Assembly (NCBI GenBank): GCA_029973955.1
Contig: JARKQJ010000152.1
Coordinates: 1-64,000, forward strand
Reading direction: 5' to 3'
DNA: 64,000 bases
Source of the DNA: Paludibaculum sp.
Lineage (GTDB): Bacteria > Acidobacteriota > Terriglobia > Bryobacterales > Bryobacteraceae
A program made the position numbers and the translations under genes. The notes under the pieces were generated by a model. That model worked only from the letters and a program-made list of their open reading frames with translations. It was not told the origin of the DNA and made no database searches. Shown in pieces: positions 23,078 to 31,644 of the stretch; position 1 is the first letter of the stretch, and every line of letters starts with the position of its first letter.

Positions 23078-24871
23078 ATGCTCGCCCTCCTCCTCCTTCC
23101 GCTCATTACCGTCGACTACCCCGCCAACCACTCCATCTTCCCCCCAGACCTCACTCCGCCCCGCCTCGAATGGCGCGATCCCTCACCCGCCACCATCTGG
23201 CGCATCGACATCCAATTCCCCAACCAACCCACTCTCCGCCAGCTCTGGACCCAGGGCCCGCGCCTTCAGCTCGCCCCCCTCGACCCCGACACCGTCGCCG
23301 ATTCCAACAAGCCCCCAACCCTGACTCCCGAACAGGCCGCCGCCCACACCTGGCGCTTCCCCCAGGCCCTCTGGTCCGAACTCCGCCGCCACCGCTCCGC
23401 CCACATCACCATCCATGGCTTCACCCCAGGCGCGTCGAAACCCCTCTCCCAAGCCAACCTCGACATCTCCATCTCCAAAGACCCCGTCGGCGCCCCCATC
23501 TTCTATCGCGACGTCCCCCTCATGCCCACAAAGAACGAAAAGGGCGTCATCCAACCCCTCGCCCCCTACGCCCTCCGCCTCGTCAAATGGCGCCTCCGCG
23601 ACATCTCGCAACCCGCAAGCCGCGTCGTCATGGAGCGCATGCCCGTCTGCGCCAACTGCCACTCCTTCGCCGCCGACGGCAAGACCATGGGCATGGACCT
23701 CGACGGCCTCCAGAACAACAAAGGCCAGTACTTCCGCGCTCCCCTTTCTCCACAAACCACCGTCAACCTCGAAAACCTCATCCAGTGGCGCTCCCCCCAA
23801 GGCCGTCTCCGCAACAAAATCCGCGTCGGCTTCATGAGCCAGCTCTCACCCGACGGCCGCTTCGTCGCCACCACGCTCAATCCCTCGGAGCCCCTCCCCG
23901 GCCAGGCCGACCCGCCCAGCAACTACTACGTGATGAACTTCCCTGACTACCGCTTCCTCCAGGTTTTCTTCCCTACCCGCGGTACCATCAACTACTTCAA
24001 TCCCGACGACGGCCTCCTCCATCCCCTCCCCGGCGCGGACCTCCCCCAGTACGTCCAATTCGGGGCCGTCTGGAGCCCTGACTCTTCCTACCTCGTCTTC
24101 GCCCGCGCCGACGCCCGCGACCCCAACCCCGCGGGCGCACCCACCGCCAGCTACGCCAACGATCCCAACGAACGCCAGATCCAGTACGACCTCTACCGCA
24201 TCCCATTCAACAGCGGCCGCGGCGGCACGGCCAAGCCGCTCGCCGGCGCCTCCTTGAACGGCATGAGCAACACGTTCCCCAAGGTCTCCCCCGACGGCCG
24301 TTGGATCGTCTTCGTCAAAGCCCGCAACGCCCAGCTCATGCGCCCCGATTCCGAACTCTGGATCATCCCCGCCGCCGGAGGCGATGCCCGCCGCATGAAC
24401 TGCAACACCGCCCTCATGAACTCCTGGCACTCCTTCTCCCCCAACTCCCGCTGGCTCGTCTTCTCCTCCAAAGCCCGCTCGCCCTACACGCAGATGTACC
24501 TCACCCACATCGACGAGAACGGCATCGACTCCCCGCCTATCCTGATCGAAAACTCCACCGCCTCCAATCGTGCCGTCAACCTCCCGGAGTTCGTCAACAT
24601 CAAACCCGGCACTCTCCAATCCCTCGGTGGGCCCGCCCTGGACTTCTATCGCCTCTACGACCGCGCGGCGTATCTCCAGAAGCAGAACGACCCAACCGCC
24701 GCCGTCCAGGCCTGGCAGCGAGTCCTGGCCATTCGCCCCGACGACGAAATGGCCCTCAACCAGCTAGGCGTAGCCCTCCTCAAGTCCGGCCGCCCCGCCG
24801 AAGCCCGCCAGGCTATGCAGCGCGCAGCCCAAGCCCGCGCCCGCCGCCTCGCCGAAGAACAGGCCCGCTGA
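23078..24871 (+). CDS. c-type haem, beta-propeller and TPR fusion protein
   Basis: The 597-residue protein has a short N-terminal signal sequence, an early beta-rich region (about residues 20-130), then one haem-binding CANCH motif (191-195). A WD40/TolB-like propeller follows (about 250-510), with repeats such as VGFMSQLSPDGRFVA, SPDGRWIVFV and FSPNSRWLVF. Two TPRs lie at the C-terminus (about 525-590). A single haem inside a propeller-TPR protein suggests a periplasmic electron-transfer or sensory scaffold. I do not know a characterised homologue. The gene starts a plus-strand run of C-rich genes. Confidence 0.75.
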   Translation: MLALLLLPLITVDYPANHSIFPPDLTPPRLEWRDPSPATIWRIDIQFPNQPTLRQLWTQGPRLQLAPLDPDTVADSNKPPTLTPEQAAAHTWRFPQALWSELRRHRSAHITIHGFTPGASKPLSQANLDISISKDPVGAPIFYRDVPLMPTKNEKGVIQPLAPYALRLVKWRLRDISQPASRVVMERMPVCANCHSFAADGKTMGMDLDGLQNNKGQYFRAPLSPQTTVNLENLIQWRSPQGRLRNKIRVGFMSQLSPDGRFVATTLNPSEPLPGQADPPSNYYVMNFPDYRFLQVFFPTRGTINYFNPDDGLLHPLPGADLPQYVQFGAVWSPDSSYLVFARADARDPNPAGAPTASYANDPNERQIQYDLYRIPFNSGRGGTAKPLAGASLNGMSNTFPKVSPDGRWIVFVKARNAQLMRPDSELWIIPAAGGDARRMNCNTALMNSWHSFSPNSRWLVFSSKARSPYTQMYLTHIDENGIDSPPILIENSTASNRAVNLPEFVNIKPGTLQSLGGPALDFYRLYDRAAYLQKQNDPTAAVQAWQRVLAIRPDDEMALNQLGVALLKSGRPAEARQAMQRAAQARARRLAEEQAR

Positions 24872-24899
24872 ACCGCCAACTGCGATAGCTTGTTAATCG

Positions 24900-26555
24900 A
24901 TGAACCGCCGTAATTTCCTGGCCAATGCCGCCGCCGGAGCCGTCATCCCTTCTCCACCCATCGACATCCAAACCACCCGCCTCACACTCGCCACCGGTGA
25001 AACCGCCGTCCGCCAGACCGTCACCATCACCGACCCCGGCGCCGCCCGCCTCAAGGTCGAAATCCCTCGCGGCCTGACCCACGACCTGCCCAACCGCCAA
25101 CTCCTTCTCCCCATGAAGAACGGCGTCCTCCGCCGCACCGCCCCCGGCAATGCCCTCACAGAAGCAGTCTTCGAATTCTCCGGCACGCACGACTCCCCCC
25201 TGGCCGCCCAACTCGCCATCCCGCTCGTCACCGAAACCTCACCAGACACCGGCTGGTCGCTCTCCTTCGCCGCCGACCCCTTCTTTACCACCGCGTTCGG
25301 AGAGAAGCACCACTGGATCTACCCCGAGGGCGTCCCCCGTGCGCCGCGCGAAACCCGCACCATCTACTCGTGCCTCCACCGCGGCGGCCCCCAACGCGCT
25401 CTCGACCTCTTCTACGAGACCGCCCTCGCCGGCGTCCCCAAAGGACCCGATTGGCTCCACGACATCGCGCTGATCGACTACGACTTCCTCAGCAAGCACG
25501 GCCGCGGCTGGTTCGCCGACATCGACACCCTTGAGAAAGCCATCGCCCCCGCTGACCGCCACAAAGTCATCCTCGGCCTCCACGGCTGGTACGACTACTG
25601 CGGACGCTACGCCTACGACGCCAAATCCAAATCGCTCGACAAGACCTGGCTCGCCTTCCCCAATGCCCAGGGCCCTGAAGTCCAGCAGCGTGCCGAGCGC
25701 CCCGACAACGGCGATCCCTTCTATTGGGCCCCCGCCGCCATCCGTTCCCTAAAGCCCGTCGAGATGTCCATCGACAACCTCCGCTACCGCATCCGTTACG
25801 CCAAACAGCGCGGCTTCCGCGTCGCCCTCTACTTCGCCGACGGCATGAACGCCTGCGACGGCATCCCCACCCACGACCCCTCCAAGGTCCTCCGCTGGGG
25901 CGGCTGGTCCGGCCCCGAAACACGCGGCCGCTCCTACGCCCTCAACCCCCTCCACCCCCAGGTCCCCGAGTTCTTCCGCGGCTACCTCGCCGCCCTCCTC
26001 GAAACCTATGGCAAGGAGATCGATGCGCTCATCTGGGATGAGACCTTCATGGTGCAGCCGCCTGACCACGGCTCCGGCCCCTACCAGGGCTTCGCCGCCA
26101 CCGCCATGATGCGCCTCGTCGGCGAACTCACGCAGACCGTCACCTCCTTCCGCAAGGACCTCGCCTTCCTCGCCTCCGACGATGTCGGCGTCGTCCCCAA
26201 CTACCGCGCACCCTACGCCCTCATGGCCCACGGCACCTACCAGGACAGCCACTGCGCCCCCAAAGGCTGGCCCTATGGCCTCTTCCCCAACTATCGAAAC
26301 ACCCTATGGTCCTGCCAGTGGGCGCCCATCAAGGCCTTCGACCGCACCCTCTACGCCGTCGACACCTTCGATCACCCCGTCGCCATCTCCAACGGCTACG
26401 CCGAAGACCGCGGCGTCTCGGACATGAACCCCGCGGATCTCCGCAAAATCCTCGACCTCTTCCAACGCCGCAAGTCCCTCCGCCAGGATCTCCACTGGAT
26501 CGAAGAGTCCAACGGCGCCTTCACTTACAAGGGCCGCCCCGTCCGCGCCATCTAG
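24900..26555 (+). CDS. Tat-exported TIM-barrel glycosidase-like protein
   Basis: The 551-residue protein starts MNRRNFLANAAAGAVI, a twin-arginine-like signal. A beta-sandwich region (about residues 20-150) precedes a probable TIM barrel (about 170-520). Features such as HKVILGLHGWYDYCGRY, RVALYFADGMN and IDALIWDETFM at expected strand ends resemble clan GH-D/GH-A glycosidases; the Asp-Glu in IWDE is the best catalytic candidate. The substrate cannot be told. It lies 28 nt after the haem-propeller gene and 47 nt before the URO-D-like gene, probably one transcript. Confidence 0.6.
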   Translation: MNRRNFLANAAAGAVIPSPPIDIQTTRLTLATGETAVRQTVTITDPGAARLKVEIPRGLTHDLPNRQLLLPMKNGVLRRTAPGNALTEAVFEFSGTHDSPLAAQLAIPLVTETSPDTGWSLSFAADPFFTTAFGEKHHWIYPEGVPRAPRETRTIYSCLHRGGPQRALDLFYETALAGVPKGPDWLHDIALIDYDFLSKHGRGWFADIDTLEKAIAPADRHKVILGLHGWYDYCGRYAYDAKSKSLDKTWLAFPNAQGPEVQQRAERPDNGDPFYWAPAAIRSLKPVEMSIDNLRYRIRYAKQRGFRVALYFADGMNACDGIPTHDPSKVLRWGGWSGPETRGRSYALNPLHPQVPEFFRGYLAALLETYGKEIDALIWDETFMVQPPDHGSGPYQGFAATAMMRLVGELTQTVTSFRKDLAFLASDDVGVVPNYRAPYALMAHGTYQDSHCAPKGWPYGLFPNYRNTLWSCQWAPIKAFDRTLYAVDTFDHPVAISNGYAEDRGVSDMNPADLRKILDLFQRRKSLRQDLHWIEESNGAFTYKGRPVRAI

Positions 26556-26602
26556 CCTGCGAAGCCGCCGCCGTTTGACTACATTGAACTCAGGCAGATC
26601 CA

Positions 26603-27622
26603 ATGACCCCGCAGCAGTGGCAAACCTTCAAGTCCGCCGCCAAAGGCGAAGCCTATTCCACGCCTCCCGTCGCCGCCATCGTCGATAGCCCCTGGATCCC
26701 CGGCTACACCGGCACGTCCTACCTCGACTACTTCACCCAGCCCGACGCCTGGTTCCGCGCCAATCTCCAGGTCGTGCGCGACTTTCCCGAGATCATCATG
26801 CTCCCCTCCTGGTGGGTGGAATACGGCATGGCCATCGAGCCCTCCGCCCTCGGCAACCGCATCCATTTCCAGGCCGACCGCCCCCCCGAGCAGTCGCCCA
26901 CCCTGGTCCGCATCCAGGACGCCGCCCACCTCAAGCCCGTCAACCCCCTCACCGACGGCCTCATGCCCTTCGCGCTGCACCTCTACCGCCACCACCGCCA
27001 GCGCATTCTCGACGAAGGCTACACCATCCCCATGGTGGCCGCCCGCGGGCCCCTCTGCCTCGCCTCCTTCCTCCGCGGCGTCAACCCGCTCATGCTCGAC
27101 ATCGCCGACGAACCCGAAGCCGTCCACGCACTCTTCCGCCTCACCACCCAAACCGTCATCGACTGGCTCCAGGCCCAGGCCGATGCCATCGGCCCCTCGG
27201 TCGAAGGCATCCTCGTCCTCGACGACATCGTCGGCTTCCTCTCCAAACGCACCTATCTCGAATTTGCCCACCCCTATCTCAGGCAGATCTGCGACGCCTT
27301 CCCGGAACACTGGGTGAAGGTCTACCACAACGACGCCAACGCCCGCCCCATGCTCGCCGAACTCGCCACCACGGGGTTCGACGTCCTCAACTGGTCCCAC
27401 AACATCCCTGTCTCCGAAGCCCGCCAGAAGACCCAGGGCAAGCTCTGCCTCCTCGGCAACGTCCCGCCCCTCGACCTGGGCGTCCGCGGCACCCCCCAGC
27501 AGATCCGCGCCGCCGTCCAGGACTGCATCGCGCAGTGCCCCGGCCAGGGTCTTATCCTCTCCTTCGGGGGCGGCGTCAGCATGGGGACTCCCGCCGCCAA
27601 CCTCCGCGCGCTCCACCCCTGA
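26603..27622 (+). CDS. Uroporphyrinogen decarboxylase-family protein (MtaA/CmuA-type)
   Basis: The 339-residue protein has the URO-D superfamily layout: a C-terminal barrel with WVKVYHNDANARPMLAEL and FDVLNWSHNI, and the C-terminal GLILSFGGGVSMGTPAANL phosphate-loop-like end. It lacks the N-terminal RQAGR motif of haem-pathway HemE, so it more likely belongs to the methyltransferase/unknown-function branch (COG0407). A His-x-Asn-Asp set could bind zinc, as in MtaA-type methyltransferases. Neighbouring genes give no corrinoid partner, so the role is unresolved. Confidence 0.75.
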   Translation: MTPQQWQTFKSAAKGEAYSTPPVAAIVDSPWIPGYTGTSYLDYFTQPDAWFRANLQVVRDFPEIIMLPSWWVEYGMAIEPSALGNRIHFQADRPPEQSPTLVRIQDAAHLKPVNPLTDGLMPFALHLYRHHRQRILDEGYTIPMVAARGPLCLASFLRGVNPLMLDIADEPEAVHALFRLTTQTVIDWLQAQADAIGPSVEGILVLDDIVGFLSKRTYLEFAHPYLRQICDAFPEHWVKVYHNDANARPMLAELATTGFDVLNWSHNIPVSEARQKTQGKLCLLGNVPPLDLGVRGTPQQIRAAVQDCIAQCPGQGLILSFGGGVSMGTPAANLRALHP

Positions 27623-27731
27623 AATCCACAACTCCGCCCCAGCCTCAAGCGGATTCACCCAAAAAGGCGTAACCTGAAAGTGAGCCACCGCTGCCCCACC
27701 AGGCAGCGGGCAAGGCCGCACGAGACCACGG

Positions 27732-29078
27732 ATGTTTCAAAACATAGAACTCCACGTCCGCGACCAGCGCTTCCACTCCTGGGACGAATTTATCCGAGAC
27801 GCCGGAGATTATTCCATCGCTCTGGAAGTTCTCGACGACGTGCCCGGCCACCGCGGCCACTACGTGAACTTCGATCACCATGCCGGCGTCGTCCGCGAAG
27901 CCACCATGAGCGCCGCCATGCAGGCCTATATCGCCGTGCGCCAGGGCCACCTCATGGAACGCTGGCTGCAAAAGGTCCGCCCCGTCCCCGTCCATGTCTG
28001 GAACGCCGATCAGGATGTCTGCCTGGCCGCCTTTGTCCTCGAATACCACGAGATGCTCGAGCGCGCCGAAGGCAAACCCCTGCTGCGCTGGGTCGTTCAG
28101 TACAACAACAAAATCGACGTCTGTGGCGGGCTCTATCCCGTCAACCTCGACGACCTCGTCTCCAACCACTTCACCTGGGTCTTCGAACCCTACCGCCAGC
28201 AGCGCATCCACGGCAAGGTCCAGGGCGACGCCGCCCTCGTCAAACACACCATCCGCCTCGTCTGCGACCGCCTCCTCGCTCTGCTCAACGGTCACGCCGG
28301 CACCACGCCCATCACTGCCGAACCCGAAATCCTCTACCGTTCGCCTTACAACTACGTCATCGCCAACGAAAAAGGGGATCCTCTCTCCCGTCTCGTCCTC
28401 GCCTCCGCCGGCTGCACGAACCTCATCAGTATCATCTGCAAGCGCCCCAACGGCCGCTTCACCTACTCCATCATCCGCGGTTCGCCATACGACGAAGACA
28501 TCTTCGAGATTCCCCGCCTCATCGAGGCTTTTCAGGCCGCCGAAGACCAGCCGGACGCCAAGATCTGGGGCGGCTCCAATCTCGCCGCCGGCTCCGACAG
28601 CCAGCTCGGCAGCAGCCTGCATTGGACCCAGTTGCGTGAAATCGCGGACAATGTCGTCGGCGAGGCCCACCGCCGCACCGCCACTCCACCCTTCGCATAC
28701 CACCCTATGTCCGAGGCCGCGCCCGCCGTGCTGCTCGCCCTGCCGCCCGGCGCGCAAACCCGCATCCGGCCGCATCTCGACGAATGCGGCGCACGGATTT
28801 TCACTACCACCTGTTGCGAGGAAGCCGAACGCATCTTGGCCGCACACCCCGAGATTCAGGTCATCTTCAGCGAGATCCTCCTGGACGACGGCTGCTTCAC
28901 CCGGCTGGTCGAGTCCGGCTCCAAACGCGGCATCCCCACCATCGTCTGCCTGGAGCACGTCGATGCCGGCTGCACCGATCTGCTCGAACGCGGCGCCTTC
29001 AGCCTGCTCACTCCCCCCTTCACCGCCGAAAAACTGCGCTGGGTGCTCAGCGAGTGTGCCGTCGCCGTCTCGCGCTGA
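27732..29078 (+). CDS. Unrecognised protein with degenerate C-terminal receiver domain
   Basis: The 448-residue protein has an N-terminal region (about residues 1-320) with the words FDHH (47-50) and NADQD (91-95) and a later CGGLYPVNLDDLVSNHF. Such words recall DHH-type phosphoesterases, but their order is reversed relative to that family, so I do not assign it. Residues about 332-448 follow the receiver fold (VIFSEILLDDG, PTIVCLEHVDAG, GAFSLLTPPF). The phosphoacceptor Asp is absent and the conserved Lys is replaced by Pro, so it is probably a pseudo-receiver used for binding. The gene lies alone between the URO-D-like and Gfo/Idh/MocA genes, with about 67-110 nt on each side. Confidence 0.6.
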   Translation: MFQNIELHVRDQRFHSWDEFIRDAGDYSIALEVLDDVPGHRGHYVNFDHHAGVVREATMSAAMQAYIAVRQGHLMERWLQKVRPVPVHVWNADQDVCLAAFVLEYHEMLERAEGKPLLRWVVQYNNKIDVCGGLYPVNLDDLVSNHFTWVFEPYRQQRIHGKVQGDAALVKHTIRLVCDRLLALLNGHAGTTPITAEPEILYRSPYNYVIANEKGDPLSRLVLASAGCTNLISIICKRPNGRFTYSIIRGSPYDEDIFEIPRLIEAFQAAEDQPDAKIWGGSNLAAGSDSQLGSSLHWTQLREIADNVVGEAHRRTATPPFAYHPMSEAAPAVLLALPPGAQTRIRPHLDECGARIFTTTCCEEAERILAAHPEIQVIFSEILLDDGCFTRLVESGSKRGIPTIVCLEHVDAGCTDLLERGAFSLLTPPFTAEKLRWVLSECAVAVSR

Positions 29079-29145
29079 ACCGCCTTCCTCCTGCGGCCCC
29101 GCCCGAACCCTGTGATAGGATGCCATTTCGACAGAGGTCTGCCCC

Positions 29146-30546
29146 GTGAACACTACAGCCCCGCATCGTAGAAGCTTCCTCAAAACGGCCGCCGCCGTCG
29201 CCGGTTTCCCCACCATCGTCCCCTCCACCGTCTTCGGCAAGTCCGCCCCCAGCAACCTCATCCAGTTGGGCCATATCGGCTGCGGCCGCATCGCCCGCGG
29301 CCACGACATCGCGGAGACCATTCGCCACACCGGCGCCGCCCGCTACGTCGCCATCTCCGACCTCGACAGCGTCCGCCTCGCCGACGGCAAACAGCTCATC
29401 GAAGGCTATTACGCCAAAAACCTCGGCGGCTCCAACGCCGTTACCGTGAAGACCTACCCGGACTACAAGGAACTCCTGGCCGACAAGAGTATCGACGCCG
29501 TCCTCATCTCTACCCCGGACCACTGGCACGCCCAGCCGGCCATGGAGGCCGCGCTCGCCGGCAAGGACGTCTACCTTCAGAAACCCACCTCCCTCACCAT
29601 TCAGGAAGGCCGCCAGATGGCCGATTGCATCAAAGCCACCGGCCGTATCCTGCAACTCGGCAGCCAGCAGCGCTCCGACCCCGCCTTCCGCCTCGCCACC
29701 GAACTCGTCCGCAACGGCCGCATCGGCAGGCTCAAGGAGATCTACATCGGCCTCCCCGAAGACCCCTCCGGCCCCGTCGAGCCCGAGATGCCCGTGCCGC
29801 CCAATCTCAACTACGAGATGTGGCTCGGCTCCACCCCCAAGGTCTTCTACACCGAAAACCGGGTCCATCCCCAGACCAGCGACCCCCGCAAACGCTACGA
29901 CCGTCCGGGCTGGCTGCGCTGCGAGCAGTTCGGCGCCGGCATGATCACCGGCTGGGGCGTCCACCACGTCGACATCGCCCACTGGGCCATGGGCTGCGAT
30001 GAATCGGGCCCCATCGAAGTTCTGGCCGACGCCCATTTCCCCAAATCCGGCCTGTGGGATGTCCACGGCCCCTATCACGTCCGCCTCAGGTACGCCAACG
30101 GCGCCACAGTCTATATGAGCGAGAAGTACCCCAACGGCCTGCGCTTCGTCGGCGAATCCGGCTGGATCTGGGTCACCCGCGGCCGCTACGATCCCGCCAA
30201 GGTGGACGCCAACGGCCACCCCCTCGGCAACGCCATCGACGCCAGCGATCCGCGCATCCTCACCGCCGGGTTCAAAGAGGGCGAGATCCGCCTCCACTTG
30301 AGCCCGCAGAACGATCACCACCTCGACTGGCTCGAAAGCATCCGGAGCCGCAAGCCGCCGGCCGCGCCGGCCGAGGTCGGCCACCGCTCCTGTTCAGCCT
30401 GCCTCGTCTCCCACATCGGCATGCGCCTGGCCCGGCCCCTCAAATGGGACCCGGCCAAGGAACAGTTCAACGACGCCGAAGCCAACGCCATGCTGTCGCG
30501 CCCGCAGCGCGCGCCCTACGGCTCCAGCTATGTGAAGAAGCCTTAG
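29146..30546 (+). CDS. Tat-exported Gfo/Idh/MocA oxidoreductase
   Basis: The 466-residue protein starts at GTG 29146 (AGAGG nine nt before) with a twin-arginine signal HRRSFLKTAAAVAG. The Rossmann domain has HIGCGRIARGH for NAD(P) and the QKP motif in VYLQKPTSL that replaces the usual EKP. The C-terminal substrate domain includes GWGVHHVDIAHW. It would oxidise a sugar or sugar-derived polyol in the periplasm with tightly bound cofactor, as in other Tat-exported members. It ends 4 nt past the convergent ROK kinase stop. Confidence 0.85.
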   Translation: MNTTAPHRRSFLKTAAAVAGFPTIVPSTVFGKSAPSNLIQLGHIGCGRIARGHDIAETIRHTGAARYVAISDLDSVRLADGKQLIEGYYAKNLGGSNAVTVKTYPDYKELLADKSIDAVLISTPDHWHAQPAMEAALAGKDVYLQKPTSLTIQEGRQMADCIKATGRILQLGSQQRSDPAFRLATELVRNGRIGRLKEIYIGLPEDPSGPVEPEMPVPPNLNYEMWLGSTPKVFYTENRVHPQTSDPRKRYDRPGWLRCEQFGAGMITGWGVHHVDIAHWAMGCDESGPIEVLADAHFPKSGLWDVHGPYHVRLRYANGATVYMSEKYPNGLRFVGESGWIWVTRGRYDPAKVDANGHPLGNAIDASDPRILTAGFKEGEIRLHLSPQNDHHLDWLESIRSRKPPAAPAEVGHRSCSACLVSHIGMRLARPLKWDPAKEQFNDAEANAMLSRPQRAPYGSSYVKKP

Positions 30547-31643
30547 AGCTTGCTCAACGCAAACGCATAGGCGCCCAGGGCGACGGCTTCGCTCGTGTCG
30601 AGCCGCGCCAGCCCGACGGCCACTCTCTGCAACGGGTCATACTGTACCGTCCGGCCGGACCGCGGCACGGTAAGGCTCCGCGCCTCCCCCTTCAGGAAGA
30701 TCGCCCGCTCCTCCGGGTTGTCGATGTCAAAGGCCGTCGCAATCACGCGCCGCAGCGGATTGCCGTCCCGCTCGTACACGCCGTTGACGGCTTTCATGAG
30801 TGCCGGCATGAACAACGGCGCAGCGGCCGAAATGCCCCCGCCGATCACCGCCAGCCCGTCGACGAGCGTCAACGCCTGCGCCACCACGTCGCCCGCGGCC
30901 TGGCCCAGACACCGGAACGCTTCCTTCGCCGCGGCCTGATCGCCCGCGGTCTGGCCCATGCCGATTTCGAAAATGGCCTTCGGCTCCGGCGCGGCATCCA
31001 CAGAAATCCCCGCACAGCGCGCGTAGACCCGCCGCACCGCGCGAATCGACGCGCCCTCTTCGGCGTTGATCGAAGGATCGTGGATGTTCCTCGACAGCCA
31101 CACCTCCCCCGCCATCGAGTTGTCCCCGATGAAGAGCTGCCCGTCCCTCACGATGCCGCCGCCCAACCCCGTGCCCAGCGTGATGCCGAACAGGTTCTTG
31201 TACCGCTTCGGGCTGCCGGCCTCTTCGAGCAGCCCGTTCACATACGGCAGGAAGCCGGACATCGCTTCGCCGTACACAAACAGGTCGCCGTCGTTGTTGA
31301 TGAAGGTCGGAATGCCGAACTCATCGGCCAGCATCGGCCCCAACGCCACGCCGCCGCGGAACGCCGGCAGGTTGTTCTCGTTGGCGACGATCCCCGCCGG
31401 ATAGTCCGCCGGCCCGGGGAAGGCGAAGCTGATCGCCACGGGCGCTTCCGGCAGTTGCTCGCGCACGCGGCGGAAGCCCTCGATCATGTTGCCCAGGCAG
31501 CGCTCCAGGTTGTTGGCCTCGGAGGGGATATAGATCGGATCCAGCAGCAGCTTGTTGGAGCGGATCGCGGAAAACTTCAGGTTTGTGCCGCCCGCATCGA
31601 GGATCATCACGATGCGGGAATCGGTGGAGGTATTGAGTGCCAT
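30543..31643 (-). CDS. ROK-family sugar kinase-like protein
   Basis: The 366-residue protein has the actin-fold signatures of ROK proteins: LDAGGTNLKF (phosphate 1, about residue 15), SFAFPGPADYPAG, INNDGDLFVYGEA and FGITLGTGLGGGIV. It has no N-terminal winged helix, so it is probably a sugar kinase and not a repressor. The C-x-C-x2-G-C zinc motif of many ROK proteins is not visible, so activity and substrate (glucose-type sugars are usual) are uncertain. It starts one nt after the FHS transporter stop, indicating a transport-phosphorylation operon. Confidence 0.82.
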   Translation of the reverse strand: MALNTSTDSRIVMILDAGGTNLKFSAIRSNKLLLDPIYIPSEANNLERCLGNMIEGFRRVREQLPEAPVAISFAFPGPADYPAGIVANENNLPAFRGGVALGPMLADEFGIPTFINNDGDLFVYGEAMSGFLPYVNGLLEEAGSPKRYKNLFGITLGTGLGGGIVRDGQLFIGDNSMAGEVWLSRNIHDPSINAEEGASIRAVRRVYARCAGISVDAAPEPKAIFEIGMGQTAGDQAAAKEAFRCLGQAAGDVVAQALTLVDGLAVIGGGISAAAPLFMPALMKAVNGVYERDGNPLRRVIATAFDIDNPEERAIFLKGEARSLTVPRSGRTVQYDPLQRVAVGLARLDTSEAVALGAYAFALSKL

Positions 31644-31644
31644 G

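Noticed and set aside
27732-29078. DHH-family phosphoesterase assignment
   Set aside because: The DHH-like word comes before the acidic motif, opposite to the family order, and other motifs are missing.
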